Assembly (NCBI GenBank): GCA_020061685.1
Contig: JAGUXU010000129.1
Span: 1-5,617, forward strand
Length of the DNA stretch: 5,617 nucleotides
Reading direction: 5' to 3'
Source: Candidatus Omnitrophota bacterium
GTDB taxonomy: Bacteria; Omnitrophota; Gorgyraeia; Pluralincolimonadales; Pluralincolimonadaceae
Shown here: one piece after another, positions 5,282-5,617 of the stretch
Position numbering within the stretch: position 1 is the first letter of the stretch
How the letters are laid out: each line of letters starts with the position of its first letter
Translations under genes and position numbers: made by a program
The notes under the pieces: model-generated
Seen by the model: only the letters and a program-made list of their open reading frames with translations
Databases searched by the model: none
Told to the model about the DNA's origin: nothing

Positions 5282-5617
5282 CATTGTGGGGGCACGTCCC
5301 CAATTCATAAAAGCCGTATCCGTCTCGAGAGCCATAAAGGAGTTCAGCAGGAAGAAACACGGCCCGGGGATCAAAGAGATCATCGTCCACACAGACCAGC
5401 ATTATGACTACAACATGAATGACGTATTTTTCAAGGAGCTGCGGCTTAGGCGGCCGGATTATAATCTGGGCGTAGGCTCACAGAGCCATGGAAGGCAGAC
5501 CGCCATGATGCTTGAGAGGATAGAATCCGTTTTAGTAAAAACAAAACCTGATCTTATCTTGGTCTATGGCGATACGAATTCGACGCTGGCCGGCGCGTTG
5601 GCCGCGAAAAAACTCAA
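5265..5617 (+). CDS. wecB: Non-hydrolysing UDP-GlcNAc 2-epimerase (WecB/WbpI family), N-terminal part
   Basis: The frame from ATG 5265 stays open to the window edge, giving 117 codons of a protein normally about 370-390 residues long. [11 protein letters not shown] (7-17), [15 protein letters not shown] (42-56), and [15 protein letters not shown] (100-114) are unmistakable signatures of this GT-B-fold epimerase. D103 lies in the conserved GDTNS motif that corresponds to the WecB active-site aspartate. The enzyme inverts C2 of UDP-HexNAc; WecB acts on UDP-GlcNAc and WbpI on the 2,3-diacetamido uronate. With a WbpB-like dehydrogenase and WbpD-like acetyltransferase just upstream, the WbpI role is the better inference, but the symbol given is only the family name. 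It overlaps the SGNH gene by 17 bases. AAGGAAA (5246-5252) sits about 12 bases from the ATG, a long spacing. The usual TGQHYD appears as TDQHYD. Confidence 0.93.
   Translation, partial: MSKIISIVGARPQFIKAVSVSRAIKEFSRKKHGPGIKEIIVHTDQHYDYNMNDVFFKELRLRRPDYNLGVGSQSHGRQTAMMLERIESVLVKTKPDLILVYGDTNSTLAGALAAKKL

Noticed and set aside
5287..5302. TGGGG and CCCCA inverted arms at the start of the 2-epimerase gene, resembling REP-like repeats
   Set aside because: The bases encode the invariant VGARPQ motif, and no second copy of the repeat was seen in the window.

Overview
The window holds the tail of one gene and then a seven-gene run, all on the + strand, for making nucleotide sugars for a surface polysaccharide (O-antigen, capsule or exopolysaccharide). 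The DNA has moderate GC content and uses many AGG/AGA arginine and ATA isoleucine codons. The gene set, an EPS-type MarR regulator followed by a NusG paralogue and sugar-nucleotide genes, is typical of environmental Gram-negative bacteria. Omnitrophota, Elusimicrobiota or a deltaproteobacterial lineage would all fit, but the phylum is an inference from style and no marker gene is present. I see no mobile element, CRISPR array, tRNA or rRNA.

Layout. Positions 1-424 are the C-terminal part of a DegT/DnrJ/EryC1-type sugar aminotransferase, followed by a weak terminator-like hairpin. The 133-base gap (425-557) carries the best promoter in the window: TTGACA, 17 bases, TAAAAT, with an A/T-tract UP-like element upstream and an inverted repeat at the predicted transcription start. 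Two regulatory genes come first: a winged-helix protein with a C-terminal Rossmann-like domain (558-1172) and a NusG-like transcription elongation factor (1184-1693). After an 82-base gap come five tightly packed enzyme genes: UDP-glucuronate decarboxylase (1776-2702), a Gfo/Idh/MocA sugar dehydrogenase (2705-3721), a left-handed beta-helix N-acetyltransferase (3696-4304), a membrane-anchored SGNH/GDSL-type protein (4301-5281), and the start of a non-hydrolysing UDP-GlcNAc 2-epimerase (5265 to the window end). The last four enzyme genes overlap by 26, 4 and 17 bases.

How they work together. The dehydrogenase, an aminotransferase, the acetyltransferase and the 2-epimerase correspond to the WbpB-WbpE-WbpD-WbpI (Wlb) route, which converts UDP-GlcNAcA to UDP-2,3-diacetamido sugar uronates. 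The 6-dehydrogenase (WbpA type) is not visible. The only visible aminotransferase lies upstream of the promoter, in the preceding transcription unit. UDP-glucuronate decarboxylase adds a UDP-xylose branch. The SGNH protein may add or remove acyl groups on the glycan at the membrane. The regulators suggest two-level control: initiation by the winged-helix protein, possibly sensing a nucleotide or nucleotide sugar, and processive antitermination along the long operon by the NusG paralogue.

Most notable points: the sensor-like regulator fusion; the NusG-paralogue gene with inverted repeats at both ends; and the 1680-1779 leader, where one CTCTCC segment could pair either with the nusG stop-codon hairpin or with the next gene's Shine-Dalgarno, and where a 21-codon ORF ends in an ATGA overlap with the decarboxylase start.
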